Shown here: positions 48,430 to 62,495 of the stretch, one piece after another
How the letters are laid out: each line of letters opens with the position of its first letter
Numbering within the stretch: the first letter of the stretch is position 1
Assembly: GCF_035594125.1 (NCBI RefSeq)
Contig: NC_087185.1
Coordinates: 10,680,501-10,744,500, forward strand
Length of the DNA stretch: 64,000 nucleotides
Direction: 5' to 3'
Source of the DNA: Scylla paramamosain
Lineage: Eukaryota > Arthropoda > Malacostraca > Decapoda > Portunidae
The notes under the pieces: generated by a model
The model's database searches: none
What the model saw: only the letters and a program-made list of their open reading frames with translations
Told to the model about the DNA's origin: nothing
Program-made: the position numbers and the translations under genes

Positions 48430-51400
48430 ATAACATGTCCAATGGGGAAATTAAACGTCTTTGCCGGAAAACTGTCTTATGAGTGTTTTTCAGCATGTTA
48501 GGAACCAAGACGATAAAACCCAAGGAAGCCTATCTAAATGGGAATTTAAAACAAAATTACTGAAAAAGTGTTTTTTTCGGTGTTTTACGTAGAAAACGCT
48601 AAAACGGATGGAAACCAACAAAAATGAAGAAATAGAATAACATTACTAAAAAGGTATATTTTGAGTGTTTTTTTTAAATTGTTACCTACAAAATATGCGA
48701 AAATACATGGAAAGCACTCTATATTGGGAAGCAAATGGACATTACTAGAAACGAGTATAATGAGTGTTTTATAGTGTCACAAGAACCAGAAGGCAAAAAA
48801 CGCAAATCTCGTGTATATAAAGAAGTTTCTTACATTCCAAAATGCTGAAACTCATGAATAAGACTTTTAATTGAGAAACAGAACTATCTTACCAAATGTG
48901 AGTATTTTGAGTGTTTTTTACATTCTTAGTTACGAAAATCCGAAATTACAAGCGAAACTAGTTTTATGTGGGAAAAAATGACATTACCAGAAAAGTGTCT
49001 TTTCAGTGTTTTAGAGCGTGATGTGCAACAAAGCACTAAAAAGCAGAAGAATCACATTACATGGGAATAAAACCAACTTTTACCAAAAACATGCCTTTAT
49101 GTGTTTTTAACTCCTTACATAAGAAAACGCTAAAACGCATGCAAAACACTCTTTATGGAGAAACAAAATAACATTACTAAAAACATAAATTTAAAGTGTT
49201 TTTGATGATGTTACCTATAAAAACGCTTAAATACATGCAAAGAACCCTATGTTTGTGAAACGAAAGTATATTAGGAAAATTATGTATTATGAGAGTTTTT
49301 TAGGTTCCTTAAGTACCAAAAAGCTAAAACACATAAATAAAACTCTTTATAGAGAAAAAAAATAAAAATAAATAAATTTTTTTTTTTTTTTTTGTTATTC
49401 ATCTTCATAGCTACTGAGATGGTAAAATTCTGGCAAAATTCAGGGGAATTAGGTAAAGAAAGAAAAATTTACAAAAAAAATAATTTTAGCTTTTTTCCGG
49501 TGTTATGTACCAAACCCTTAAGTGCATGCAAAGCCACCTATATGGGAAAATTACACGACTTTACCAGAAACCTGTACCAGAAGCAATTTCAACAATATTA
49601 TTTAAAACGAGTCTTTTCAGAGATTTACGAAGAAAAACGCTAAAACGGATGCAAACCAACCATTATGAAGAAATAGAATAACATTACCAAAAAGATATAT
49701 TTTGAGTGTTTTTAAGCTTGTTATCTACAAAAAATGCAAAAAATGGATGGAAAGCACTCTATATTAGGAAACAAAAGAACATTACAAGAAATGAGAAATG
49801 ATGAGGGTTTTATAGTTTCACAAAAACCACAAGGCAATAAACGCAAAAACTCGTTTATATAGAGAAGTTTCTTACATACCAAAATGATGAAATCAAAGAA
49901 TAACACTTTTAATCGAGAAACAGAACTACCCTACCAAATTGTGTATTTTGAGTGTTTTTCACTTTCTTAGTTACGAAATTGCCAAATTACTTGCGAAACT
50001 AGCTTTATGTGGGAAAAAAAGGACATTACCAGAAAAATGTCTTTTGAGTGTTTTTGAGCGTGATATGCAACAAAGCACTAAAAAGCAGAACAATCACATT
50101 ACTTGGGAATAAAACCAATTTTTTACAAAGAACTTGCCTTTAAGTGTTTTTTAACTCCTTACATACCAAAACGCTAAAAAAAACATGTAAAACACCCTTT
50201 ATGGAGAAACAGAATAACATTACCAAAAATATGTATTTCGAGTGTTTTTGATCATGTTACCTATAAAAACGCTTATATACATGTAAAGAACCGTATGTTT
50301 GTATAAGAAAAGGACATTACGAAAATCGTGTAGTATGAGTGTTTTTAAGTTCCATAAGTACCAAAAAGCTAATACTCACAAATAACACTTTAAAGAGAAA
50401 AAATATATATTTTTGTTATTCATCTTCATAGGTAACGAGATACCAAAACTCTGGAAAAATTTAGGGAAATTTTGTAACAAAAAATCATTATAAAAAAGTA
50501 ATTTTAGCTTTTTTCCGGAGGTATGTACCAAAACCTAAAGTGCATGCAAAGCCACCTATATGGAGAAATTACTCGACTTTACAAGAAACCTGAATTTTGA
50601 GTGTTTTTTTCAGCAATTTTAATAATATTACTAAAAACGTATCTTTTCAGTGATTTACGTAGAAAAACGCTAAAACGAATGCAAACCAACCAATATGAAG
50701 AAATAGAATAACATTACCAAAAAGATATATTTTGATGTGTTTTTGAGCTTGTTACCTACAAAAAAATACGAAAATGGATGAAACGCACTCTACATTAGGA
50801 AAGAAAAGGACATTACGAAAAACATGTATAATGAGTGTTTTATAGTTTCACAAGAACCACCAGGCAAAAAACTCAAAAACTCGTATACATAAAGAAGTTT
50901 CTTACATACCAAAATGCTGAAACTCATGGATAACACTTTTAGTTAAGAAACAGAACAACCTTACTAAATGCCTGTATTTTGAGTGTTTTTCACATTCTTA
51001 GTTACCAAAACCCCAAATTCCATGCGAAACTAGCTTTATGTGGGAAAAAAATAATATTACACGAAAATGTCTTTCAAGTGTTTTTGAGCGTGTTAGGCAA
51101 TAAACCACTAAAAAGCAGGGCAATCACATTACATGGGAATAAAACCAACTTTTACCAAGAACTTGCCTTTAGGTGTTTTTGAGCTCATTACATACCAAAA
51201 CGCTAAAACGCATGCAAAACACCTTTTATGGACAAACAGAATAACATTACCAAAAACATGTATTTTGAGTGTTTTTGATCATGTTATCTATAAAAACGCT
51301 TAAATACATGCAAAGAATCTTATGTTTGGGAAACGAAAGGAAATTACGAGAAATATGTATTATGAATGTTTTTTAGTTCCTTAAGTACCAAAAAGCTAAA

Positions 51401-53761
51401 ACCCACAAATAACACTCTTTATTTTGAAAAATGAATAAATAAAAAATAAAAAAATAGGATTTTTTTTTTTTTGTTATTCATCCTCATAGGTGCTGAGATG
51501 CCAAAATTCTGGGAAAATTCCGGGCTATTATATGATAAAAGAAAATTATCAAATAAGTTAATTTTAGCTTTTTGTTTCGGACTGTTATATAGCAAACCCT
51601 AAAGTGCATGGAAAGCCTCCTATATGAGGAAATTAAACGACCTTAAAAGAAATCTGTCTTTTGAGTGTTTTTCAGAATGTTAGGCATCAAAACGATAAAT
51701 AAATAAGGATCTCACTCTATATCGGAATCTAAAATAAAATTACAGAAAACATGTCTTCTCAGTGTTTTACGTAGAAAAACGCTAAAACGGATGCAAACCA
51801 ACCAATATAAAAAAATAGAAAAACATTACGAAAAAGGTATATTTAGAGTGTGTTTGAGCTTGTTACCTACAAAAAGCGCCAAAAATTCATGCAAAGCACT
51901 CTATATTAGGAAATAAAAGGACATTGCAAGAAAAGTATATAATGAGTGTTTTAAAGTTCAAAAGAACCAAAAGGCAAAAAATACAAAAACTTGTGAATAT
52001 GAAGAAGTTTTCTAGATACCAAAATGCTGAAACTCATGAATAACATTCCTAATTGAAAAACAGAACAACCTTACTAAATGCGTGTATTTTGAAAGCCTTT
52101 CATATTCTTAGTTACCAAAACCTCAAATTGCATGCGAAACCAGCTTTATGTGAAAAAAAAATAACATTACCAGAAAAAATGTCTTTTGAATGTTTTTGAG
52201 CCTGATAGGCAATAAAGCACCAAAAAGCAGGGCAATCACATTACATTTGAATAAAACCAATATTTATCAAGAACTTGCCTTTAAGTGTTTTTGAGCTCCT
52301 TGTATAATAAACCGCTAAAACGCATGAAAAACAAACTTTATGGAGAAACAGTTTAAAATTACCAAAAACATGCATTTTGAGTGTTTTTGATCATGTTATC
52401 TATAAAAACGCTTAAATACATGCAAAGAACCTTATGTTTGGGAAATAAAAGGATATTACGAGAAACGTATATTATGAGTGTTTTTAAGTTTGTTAAGTAT
52501 CAAAAACCAAAAACCCACTCTTTATTTAGAAAAAAATAAATAAAAAAATAAAAAAATAGGAATTTTTTTTTGTTATTCATCTTCATAGGTACCGAAATGC
52601 CAAAATTCAGGGAAAATTCAAGGCAACTATATGATAAGAGAATATTATCAAAAAAGTTGATTTTACCTTTTTTTTCGGACTGTTATGTACCAAACCCTAA
52701 ACTGCATGCAAAGCCTCCTATATAAGGAAATTGAACGACCTTACCAGAAATCTATCATTTGAGTGTTTTTCAGCATATTAGGGAATAAAATGATAAATAA
52801 TAAGGAACTCACTTTATATGGGAATCAAAAAGCAAAATTACTAAAAACGTGTCTTCCTAGTGTTTTACGTAGAAAAACGCTAAATTGGATGCAAACCAAT
52901 ATCAAGAAATAGAAAAAAAACATTACCAAAAAGGTATATTTTGAGTGTTTCTGAGCTTGTTACCTACAAAAAAAAAAAAAAAAACGCTAAAATTGATACA
53001 AAACACTCTATATTAGGAAAGAAAGGGACATTGCGAGAAAAGTTTATGAGTGTATTATATTTCAAAAGAATAACAAGAATCGCAAAAACTCGAGTATATG
53101 GAGAAATTTCCTAGATACCAAAATGCTGAAACTCATGAATAACACTCTTAATTGAGAAACAGAATACCCTTACCAAATTCGTGTATTTTGAATGTTTTTC
53201 ATATTCTTAGTTACCAAAAATCTAAAATTCATGCGAAACCAGATTTATGTGGAAAAACATGACATTTCCAGAAAAATGTCTTTTGAGTGTTTTTGAGCGT
53301 GATAGGCAATAAAGCACTAAAAAGCAGGGCAATCACTTTTCATTGGAATAAAACCAATTTTTACCAAGAACTTGCCTTTAAATGTTTTTGAGCTCCTTAT
53401 ATACCAAACCGCTAAAACGCATGCCAAACAAACTTTATGGAGAAACAGAATAACATTACCAAAAACATGTAATTTGTTTTTTTTTTTATCATGTTATCTA
53501 TAAAAACGCTTAAATACATGCAAAGAACATTATGTGTGGGAAACAAAAGGACATTACGAGAAACATGTATTATGAGTGTTATTTTTAAGTTCCTTAAGTA
53601 CGAAAAAGCTAAAACCCACAAATAACAATCTATATTTAGAAAAAAAAAATAGGAATTTTTTTTTACCTTCCTAGGTACCGAGATGCCAAAATTCTGGGAA
53701 AACTCAGGAAAATTATATGAACAACAAAATATAATAAAAAAAAATAATTTTAGCTTTTTTT

Positions 53762-56700
53762 CGGACTCTTATGACCCAAACACTAAAGTGCATGCAAAGC
53801 CTCCCATATGAGGAAATTAAACGACCTTACCAGAAACCTGTTTTTTGAGTGTTTTCAGCATATTAGGCACCAAAGCGATAAATAACAAGGAACTCACTCT
53901 ATATGGCAAACCAAAACAAAATTACTTAAAACGTGTCTTCTCAGTGTTTTACGTAGAAAAACGCTAAATCGGATGTAAACCAACCAATATCAAGAAGTAG
54001 AAAACATTACCAAAAAGGTATATTTTGAGTGTTTTTGAGCTTGTTAACTACAAAAAACTTGAAAATTGATACAAAGCACTCTATATTGGGAAACAAAGGG
54101 ACATTGCGAGAAAAGTGTATAATGAATGTTTTATAGTTCAAAAGAACCACATCGCAAAAAACGCAAAAACTCCTGTATATGGAGAAGTTTCCTAGATATC
54201 AAAATGCTGAAACTCGGAAATAGCACTCTTAATTGAGAAACAGAACAACTTTACTAAATTTTTTAAATGCTTTACTAAATTTTGAGTGCTTTTCACATTC
54301 TTAGTTACCAAAATCCCAAATTGCATGCGAAACCGGCTTTATGTGGGAAAAAAATGACCTTTTTAGAAAATTGTCTTTTGAGTGTTTTTGAGCCTAATAG
54401 GCAGTAAAGTACTAAAAAGCAGGGAATCACTTTACATGGCAATAAAATCAATTTTTACCAAGAACTTGCCTTTAAGTTGTTTGAGCTTCTTATATACCAA
54501 AACGCTAAAACGCATGCAAAACACACTTTATGGAGAAAGAGAATAACTTTACCAAAAACATACATTTTGAGTGTTTTTGATCATGTTACCAATAAAAACG
54601 CTTAAATACATGCAAAGAACCCTATTTTTGGTAAACGAAAGGAAAATACGAGAAACGTGTATTATAAGTGTTTTTAAGATCATTATTTACCAAAAAGCTA
54701 AAAGCCACAAATAACACTCTTTATTGAGAAAAAAAGAATAAATAAATAACAAAATACGATATATTTTTCTTTCTTTTTCATCTTCACAGGTACCGAGATG
54801 CCAAAATTTGGGCAAAATTCAGGAAATTATGAGTCAATTATCAAAAAAAGTTAATTTTAGCTTTTTTTTTTCGTACTGTTACGTACCAAACCCTAAAGTG
54901 CATGCAAAGCTAGCTATATGGGGAAATTAATCGTCTTTGCCAGAAAACTGTCTTATGAGTATTTTTCAGCTTGTTAGGCACCATAACGGTAAATAATATG
55001 CAAGTCACTCTGTATGGGAATCTAAAACAAAATTACTGAAAACGTGTCTTTCGGGTGTTTTACGCAGAAAAACGCTAAAACGGATGCAAACCAACCAATA
55101 TGAAAAAATAAAATAACATTACCAAAAAGGTACATTTTGAGTGTTTTTGAGCTTGTTACCTACAAAAAACTCGAAAATGGATGCAAAGCACTCCCTATTG
55201 GGAAACAAAAGGACTTAAAGAGAAACGTGTATAATGAGTGTCTTATTATTTTTGAGGAAAAGAACATGTGGTTCACAAGAACCACAAATCAAAAAACGCA
55301 AAAACTCGTGTATATAAAGAAGTTTCTTCGATACCAAAATGCTGAAACTCATGAATAACAATATTAATTGAGAAACAGAACAAATTTACCAAATGTGTGT
55401 ATTTTGAGTGTTTTTTCACATTCTTAGTTAGCAAAACCCGAAATAGCACTATGTTGGAAAAAAAATGACATTACCAGAAGTGTCTTTTGAGTGTTTTTGA
55501 GCGTGTTAGGCAATAAATCACAAAAAAAAACAGGGCAATCACATTACATGGGAATAAAACCAACTTTTACCAAGAACTTGCCTTTAAGTGTTTTTGACCT
55601 CCTTACATACCAAAACGCTAAAACGCATGCAAAAAACTCCTTTATGGAGAAGCAGAATAACATTACGAAAAACGTGTGTTTTAAGTGTTTTTGATCATGT
55701 TACCTATAAGAACGCTTAAATACATGCAAAGAACCCTATATTTGCGAAACGAAAGGACATTACGAGAAACGTGTATTAGGACGGTTTTTAAGTTTCTTAA
55801 GTACCAAAACGTTAAAACCCACAAATAACACTCTTTATAGAGAATAAAAATAAATAAATAAAAAAATAGCTTTTTTTATATATTGATTTTCATACGTACC
55901 AAGATGCCAAAATTCTGCCAAAATTCAGGGAATTTATGTGGAAAAAAGAACATTATCAAAAAAGTTAATTATAGCTCTTTTTCGGATTTTTATGTACCAA
56001 ATTCTAAAGTGCATGCCACCTATATAAATAAGGAAGTTAAACGACTTTACCAGAAACCTGTCTTTTCAGTGTTTTTCAGCATGTTAGGCATTAAAACGAT
56101 AAATAATATGGAAGTCAGTCAATATGTGAATCCAAAACAAGATTACTGAAAACATGTCTTTTCAGTGTTTTACGTAGAAAAACGCTAAAACGGATGCAAC
56201 CCATCAAATATGAAGAAATAGAATAACATTTCCAAAAAGTGTTTTTGAGCTTTTTTACTAAAAAAAACGTGCAAATTGATGGAAAGCACTCTATATTGGG
56301 AAGCAAAAGGACATTACGAGAAACGTGTATAATGAGTGTTTTATAGTTTCACATGAACCATAAGGCAAAAAAACGCAAAAACTCGTGTATGTAGAGAAGT
56401 TTCTTACATACTAAAACGCTAAAACTCATGAATAGCACTTTTAATTGAAAAACAGAACTACCTTACCAAATGTGTGTATTTTGAGTGTTTTTCACATTCT
56501 TAGTTACGAAAATGCCAAATTACATGGGAAACTAGCTTTATGTGGGAAAAAAAAAAGACTTTACCAGAAAAGTGTCTTTTGAGTGTTTTTGAGCGTTACA
56601 TGCAAAAAAAAAAAAACACTAAAAAGCATAAGAATCACATTACATTTAAATAAAACCAAATTTTACGAAGAACTTTCCTTTAAGTGTTTTTTAACTCCTT

Positions 56701-58484
56701 ACATACCAAAACGCTAAACGCATGCAAAACAACGTTTATGGAGAAACAGAATAATATTCCCAAAAACATGTATTTTGAGTGTTTTTGATCATGTTACCTA
56801 TAAAATCGCTTAAATACATGCAAAGAACGCTATGTTTGTGAAACGAAAGGACATTACGAATATCGTGTATTATGAGTATTTCTAAGTTCCTTAAGTACCA
56901 AAAATCTAAAACCCACAAATAATACTCTTTATAGAGAAAACAAATAAAAAAAAATATATATTTTTTTGTTATTCATCTTCATAGGTACCGAGATGCCAAA
57001 ATTCTGAGAAAATTCAGGGAAATGATGTGGAAAAAAAACAAAAAAAATAATTTTAGCTTTTTCCGTAGTTATGAAACCCGGAAGTGCATGCAAAGCCACC
57101 TATATGGGGAAATTACACGACTTTACAAGAAACGTGTCTTTGGGTGTTTTCAGCAATTTCAACAATATAAATGAAAACGGATGCAAACCAACCAATATGA
57201 AGAAATAGTATTCTATTTCTTCATATTGGTTGGTTTGCATTACAAAAAAGTTGAGTGTTTTTGAGCTTGTTACCTACAAAAAACGCAAAAATGAATGCAA
57301 AGCAGTCTATATTGGGAAACAAAAGGATATTAAAATAAAATTGTATAATGAATGTTTTAATAGTTTTCAAGAACAATGAGGCAAAAAACAAAAAAAACTC
57401 GTATATATCGAAAAGTTTCTTAGATACCAAAATGCTGAAACTCATGAATAATACTCTTAATTGAGAAACAGAACAATCTTAGGAAATGAGTGTATTTTGA
57501 GTGTTTTTTTCAGATTCTTAGTGGTCCAACCCTAAATTACATGCGAAACTGTGGAAAAAAAATGAAATTACTAGTAAAGTGTCTTTTTAGTGTTTTTCAG
57601 CGTGTTAGGCAATAAAGCACTATAAAGCAGGGCAATCACATTACATGGAAATATAACCAACTTTTACCAAGAACTTGTCTTTAAATTTTTTTGAGCTCCT
57701 TACATACCAAAACGCTAAAACCCATGCAAAACACCCTTTATGGAAAAACAGAATAACATTATCAAAAACATGTATTTAGAGTGTTTTTGATCTTGTTACC
57801 AATAAAAACGCTTAAATACATGCAAAGAACCCTATGTTTGAGAATGAAAGGACATTACGAGGAATGTGTATTATGATTGTTTATAAGTTCCTTAAGTACC
57901 AAAAAAGCTAAAACCCACAAATAACACTGTTTATAGAGAAAAAATAAATAAATAAATAAAAAAATAGCATTTTTTCTATTTATTGATCTTCATAGGTACC
58001 GAGATGCCAAAATTCTGGCAAAATTCAGGAAAATTACGTGAAAAAAGAATATTATGGAAAAGGTTAATTTTAGCTTTTTTTTCGGACTATGTACCAAACC
58101 GTAAAGTGTATGCAAAGCTACCTATATGGGGAAATTAAACGACTTTACAAGAAACCTGTCTTTTGAGTGTTTTTCAGCATGTTAGGCACCAAAACGATAA
58201 ATAACATTGAAGTCACCCTATATGGAAATCCAAAACAAAATTACTGAAAACGTGTCTTTTCTGTTTTACGTAGAAAAAACGCTAAAACGGATGGAAACCA
58301 ACCAATATGAAGAAATAGAATAACATTACCAAAAAGGTATATTTTGAGTGTTTTTGATCATGTTACCTATAAAAACGCTTAAATACATGCAAAGAACCTT
58401 ATCTTTAGGAAACAAAAGGACATTACGAGAAACGAGTATTATGAGTGTTTTTACGTTCTTTAAGTACCAAAAAGCTTAAACCCA
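53762..58484 (+). repeat. Palindrome C, left arm
   Basis: Reverse complement of 59,502-64,000. Anchors: 53,762-53,820 with the last bases of the window (CGGACTCTTATG, then CACTAAAGTGCATGC); the odd j/a joint near 54,255-54,285 with about 63,475-63,505; 55,137-55,358 with 62,402-62,623; 55,883-56,149 with 61,612-61,878, where the translations differ at one of 88 residues; the hairpin at 57,181-57,240; and an h-to-d joint near 58,350 with about 59,640. About 270 bp near 57,358-57,626 is missing from the right arm. Divergence varies from almost none to about 5% between stretches. Confidence 0.9.
57181..57240. repeat. Perfect 28-bp hairpin in h
   Basis: Arms 57,181-57,208 and 57,213-57,240 (ATGCAAACCAACCAATATGA against its reverse complement) with a 4-nt centre TATT. 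It is an inverted copy of the middle of an h monomer inserted into h itself. It has a mirror in the other arm of palindrome C. Confidence 0.92.
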
Positions 58485-58506
58485 AGAACCCAAACATAGG
58501 GTTCTT
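58484..58506. repeat. Orientation switch at the start of the palindrome C spacer
   Basis: Plus-orientation e (AAAGCTTAAACCCA) passes into minus-orientation d (CCCAAACATAGGGTTCTTTG) here. A small hairpin AAGAACCC-AAACATA-GGGTTCTT spans the point, and CCCAA is common to both sides, so a short homology may have primed the fold-back. Confidence 0.7.
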
Positions 58507-59501
58507 TGCATGTATTTAAGCGTTTTTATACGTAACAGATCAAAAACACTGAAAATTCATGTTTTTCGTAATGTTATTTTGTTTCTCCATACAGGGTGTT
58601 TTCCATGCATTTTAGCGTTTTGGTATGTAAAGAGATGAAAAACACTTAAAGACAAGTTCTTGGTAAATGTTGGTTTTATTCCCATGTAATGTCATTGCCC
58701 TGCTTTTTTGTGCTTTATTGCCTAAAACGCTGAAAAACACTTAAAAGACACTTTTTTTCTGGTAATGTCATTTATTTCCCACATAAAGCTAGTTTCGCAT
58801 GTAATGTCGGGTTTTGGTAAGTAAGAATGTGAAAAACACTCAAAATACACGCATTTAGTTAGGTTGTTCTGTTTCTTAATTAAGAGTGTTATTCATGAAT
58901 TTCAGGATTTTGGTATCTAAAAAACATCTCCATATACACGAGTTTTTGCTTGTTTTGCCTTGTGGTTCTTGTGAAACTATAAAACACTCATTATAAATGT
59001 TTCTCGTAATGTCCTTTTGTTTCCCAATATAGAGAGATTTGCATCCATTTTCGCTCAAAAACACAAAAAATACCTTTTTTTGTAATATTATTCTATTGCA
59101 TGATATTGGTTGATTTCCATTCGTTTTAGCGTTTTTCTACGTAAAACACTGAAAACACACGTTTTCAGTAATTTTGTTTTAAATTCCCATACAGAGTGAC
59201 TTCCATATTATTTATTGTTTTGGTGCCTAACATATTGAAAAACAGACAAAAGACAGGTTTCAGGTAAAGTCGTTTAATTTTCCCCATATAAGTGGCTCTA
59301 CATGCACTTTAAGGTTTGGTACATAACAGTCTGAAAAAAAAAGCTAAAATTAACTTTTTTATATTCTTTTTTTCACATAATTTCCCTGAATTTTGCCAGA
59401 ATTTTGGCATCTCGGTACCTATGAAGATCAATAACACAAAAAAAAAAACGACTATTTTTTTATTTATTTATTTATTTTTTCTCTATAAAGAGTGTTATTT
59501 C
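58485..59501 (-). repeat. Palindrome C spacer
   Basis: One HOR unit in minus orientation (d, c, b, a, j, i, h, g, f, most of e) separates the arms. The length of 1,017 bp is close to one HOR period. No gene seen. Confidence 0.8.
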
Positions 59502-60482
59502 TGGGTTTAAGCTTTTTGGTACTTAAAGAACGTAAAAACACTCATAATACTCGTTTCTCGTAATGTCCTTTTGTTTCCTAAAGATAAGGTTCTTTGCATG
59601 TATTTAAGCGTTTTTATAGGTAACATGATCAAAAACACTCAAAATATACCTTTTTGGTAATGTTATTCTATTTCTTCATATTGGTTGGTTTCCATCCGTT
59701 TTAGCGTTTTTTCTACGTAAAACAGAAAAGACACGTTTTCAGTAATTTTGTTTTCGATTTCCATATAGGGTGACTTCAATGTTATTTATCGTTTTGGTGC
59801 CTAACATGCTGAAAAACACTCAAAAGACAGGTTTCTTGTAAAGTCGTTTAATTTCCCCATATAGGTAGCTTTGCATACACTTTACGGTTTGGTACATAGT
59901 CCGAAAAAAAAGCTAAAATTAACCTTTTTCATAATATTCTTTTTTCACGTAATTTTCCTGAATTTTGCCAGAATTTTGGCATCTCGGTACCTATGAAGAT
60001 CAATAAAAAGAAAAAATGCTATTTTTTTATTTATTTATTTATTTTTTCTCTATAAACAGTGTTATTTGTGGGTTTTAGCTTTTTTGGTACTTAAGGAACT
60101 TATAAACAATCATAATACATATTTCCCCTAATGTCCATTCATTCCCAAACATAGGGTTCTTTGCATGTATTTAAGCGTTTTTATTGGTAACAAGCTCAAA
60201 AACACTCAAGATACACGTTTTTGATAATGTTATTCTGTTTTTCCATAAAGGGTGTTTTGCATGGGTTTTAGCGTTTTGGTATGTAAGGAGCTCAAAAAAA
60301 CTTAAAGACAAGTTCTTGGTAAAAGTTGGTTATATTTCCATGTAATGTGATTGCCCTGCTTAAAACATTCATTATACAATTTTATTTTAATATCCTTTTG
60401 TTTCCCAATATAGACTGCTTTGCATTCATTTTTGCGTTTTTTGTAGGTAACAAGCTCAAAAACACTCAACTTTTTTGTAATA

Positions 60483-60536
60483 CAAACCAACCAATATGAA
60501 GAAATAGAATACTATTTCTTCATATTGGTTGGTTTG
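60483..60536. repeat. Perfect 25-bp hairpin in h, mirror copy
   Basis: Arms 60,483-60,507 and 60,512-60,536 around AATA; counterpart of 57,181-57,240. The first bases differ (TACAAACC for ATGCAAACC), so the arms are slightly shorter. Its presence in both arms dates the hairpin before palindrome C. Confidence 0.9.
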
Positions 60537-62471
60537 CATCCTTTTTAGCGTTCTACGCTAAAACTGAAAAGACACGTTTTCATTTATATTGTTGAAATTG
60601 CTGAAAAGACCCAAAGACACGTTTCTTGTAAAGTCGTGTAATTTCCCCATATAGGTGGCTTTGCATGCACTTCTGGGTTTCGTACATAACTACGGAAAAA
60701 GCTAAAATTATTTTTTTTTGTTTTTTTTTCCACATAATTTCCCTGAATTTTCTCAGAATTTTGGCATCTCGGTACGTATGAAGATGAATAACAAAAAAAA
60801 ATCTATTCTTTTTATTTTTATTTTTTTTCTCTATAAAGAGTGTTATTTGTGGGTTTTAGATTTTTGGTACTTAAGGATCTTAGAAATACTCATAATACAC
60901 GATATTCGTAATGTCCTTTCGTTTCACAAACATAGCGTTCTTTGCATGTATTTAAGCGATTTTATAGGTAACATGATCAAAAACACTCAAAATACATGTT
61001 TTTGGGAATGTTATTCTGTTTCTCCATAAAGGTTGTTTTGCATGCGTTTAGCGTTTTGGTATGTAAGGAGTTAAAAAACACTTAAAGGAAAGTTCTTCGT
61101 AAAATTTGGTTTTATTTAAATGTAATGTGATTGTTATGCTTTTTAGTGTTTTTTTTTTTGCATGTAACGCTCAAAAACACTCAAAAGACACTTTTCTGGT
61201 AAATTCATTTTTTTCCCACATAAAACTAGTTTCGCATGTAATTTGGGATTTTCGTAACTAAGAATGTGAAAAACACTCAAAATACACACATTTGGTAAGG
61301 TAGTTTTGTTTTTCAATTAAAAGTGTTATTCATGAGTTTTAGCGTTTTGGTATGTAAGAAACTTGTCTACATACACGAGTTTTTGCGTTTTTTTGCCTTA
61401 TGGTTCATGTGAAACTATAAAACACTCATTATACACGTTTCTCGTAATGTCCTTTTGCTTCCCAATATAGAGTGCTTTCCATCAATTTGCACGTTTTTTT
61501 TAGTAAAAAAGCTCAAAAACACTTTTTGGAAATGTTATTCTATTTCTTCATATTTGATGGGTTGCATCCGTTTTAGTGTTTTTCTACGTAAAACACTGAA
61601 AAGACATGTTTTCAGTAATCTTGTTTTGGATTCACATATTGACTGACTTCCATATTATTTATCGTTTTAATGCCTAACATGCTGAAAAACACTGAAAAGA
61701 CAGGTTTCTGGTAAAGTCGTTTAACTTCCTTATTTATATAGGTGGCATGCACTTTAGAATTTGGTACATAAAAATCCGAAAAAGAGCTATAATTAACTTT
61801 TTTGATAATGTTCTTTTTTCCACATAAATTCCCTGAATTTTGGCAGAATTTTGGCATCTTGGTACCTATGAAAATCAATATATAAAAAAAAGCTATTTTT
61901 TTATTTATTTATTTTTATTCTCTATAAAGAGTGTTATTTGTGGGTTTTAACGTTTTGGTACTTAAGGAACTTAAAAACCGTCCTAATACATGTTTCTCGT
62001 AATGTCCTTTCGTTTCGTAAACATAGGGTTCTTTGCATGTATTTAAGCGTTCTTATAGCTAACATGATCAAAAACACTTAAAACACGTTTTTCGTAATGT
62101 TATTCTGCTTCTCCATAAAGGAGTTTTTTGCATGCGTTTTAGCGTTTTGGTATGTAAGGAGGTCAAAAACACTTAAAGGCAATTTTTTGGTAAAAGTTGG
62201 TTTTATTTCCATGTAATGTGATTGCCCTGTTTTTTTTTTGTGATTTATTGCCTAACACGCTCAACCACACTCAAAAGACACTTCTGGTAATGTAATTTTT
62301 TTTCCAACATAGTGCTATTTTGGGTTTTGCTAACTAAGAAAGTGAAAAACACTCAAAATACACACATTTGGTAAAGTTGTTCTGTTTCTCAATTAATATT
62401 GTTATTCATGAGTTTCAGCATTTTGGTATCGAAGAAACTTCTTTATATACACGAGTTTTTGCGTTTTTTGC

Positions 62472-62495
62472 CTTGTGGTTCTTGTGAACCACAAG
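62472..62495. repeat. Short perfect hairpin in the j variant
   Basis: CTTGTGGTTC, TTGT, GAACCACAAG. It is the best preserved example of the hairpin that marks one j subtype; the same element in the left arm is at 55,265-55,288 with one changed base in each arm end. Confidence 0.8.

Larger units (their letters stand above)
44549..58484 (+). repeat. HOR satellite block, plus orientation
   Basis: The longest uniform stretch, about twelve HOR units. Two subtypes mix: e with ATATGATAAAAGAATATTATC (usually with GGAACTCACTC and GTCTTCTCAGTG), and e with TTATGTGGAAAAAAGAACATT (usually with GGAAGTCA and GTCTTTTCAGTG). Near 46,020 one e monomer lacks its A/T tract (CAGTTTTATTTAGTGTTATTC). Short g/h forms with AGCAATTT lie near 49,578, 50,612 and 57,151. 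Strong hairpins lie at 48,359-48,429 and 57,181-57,240. From about 54,240 a j/a joint with an extra TTTTTTAAATGCTTTAC is mirrored in palindrome C. No gene seen. Confidence 0.83.
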
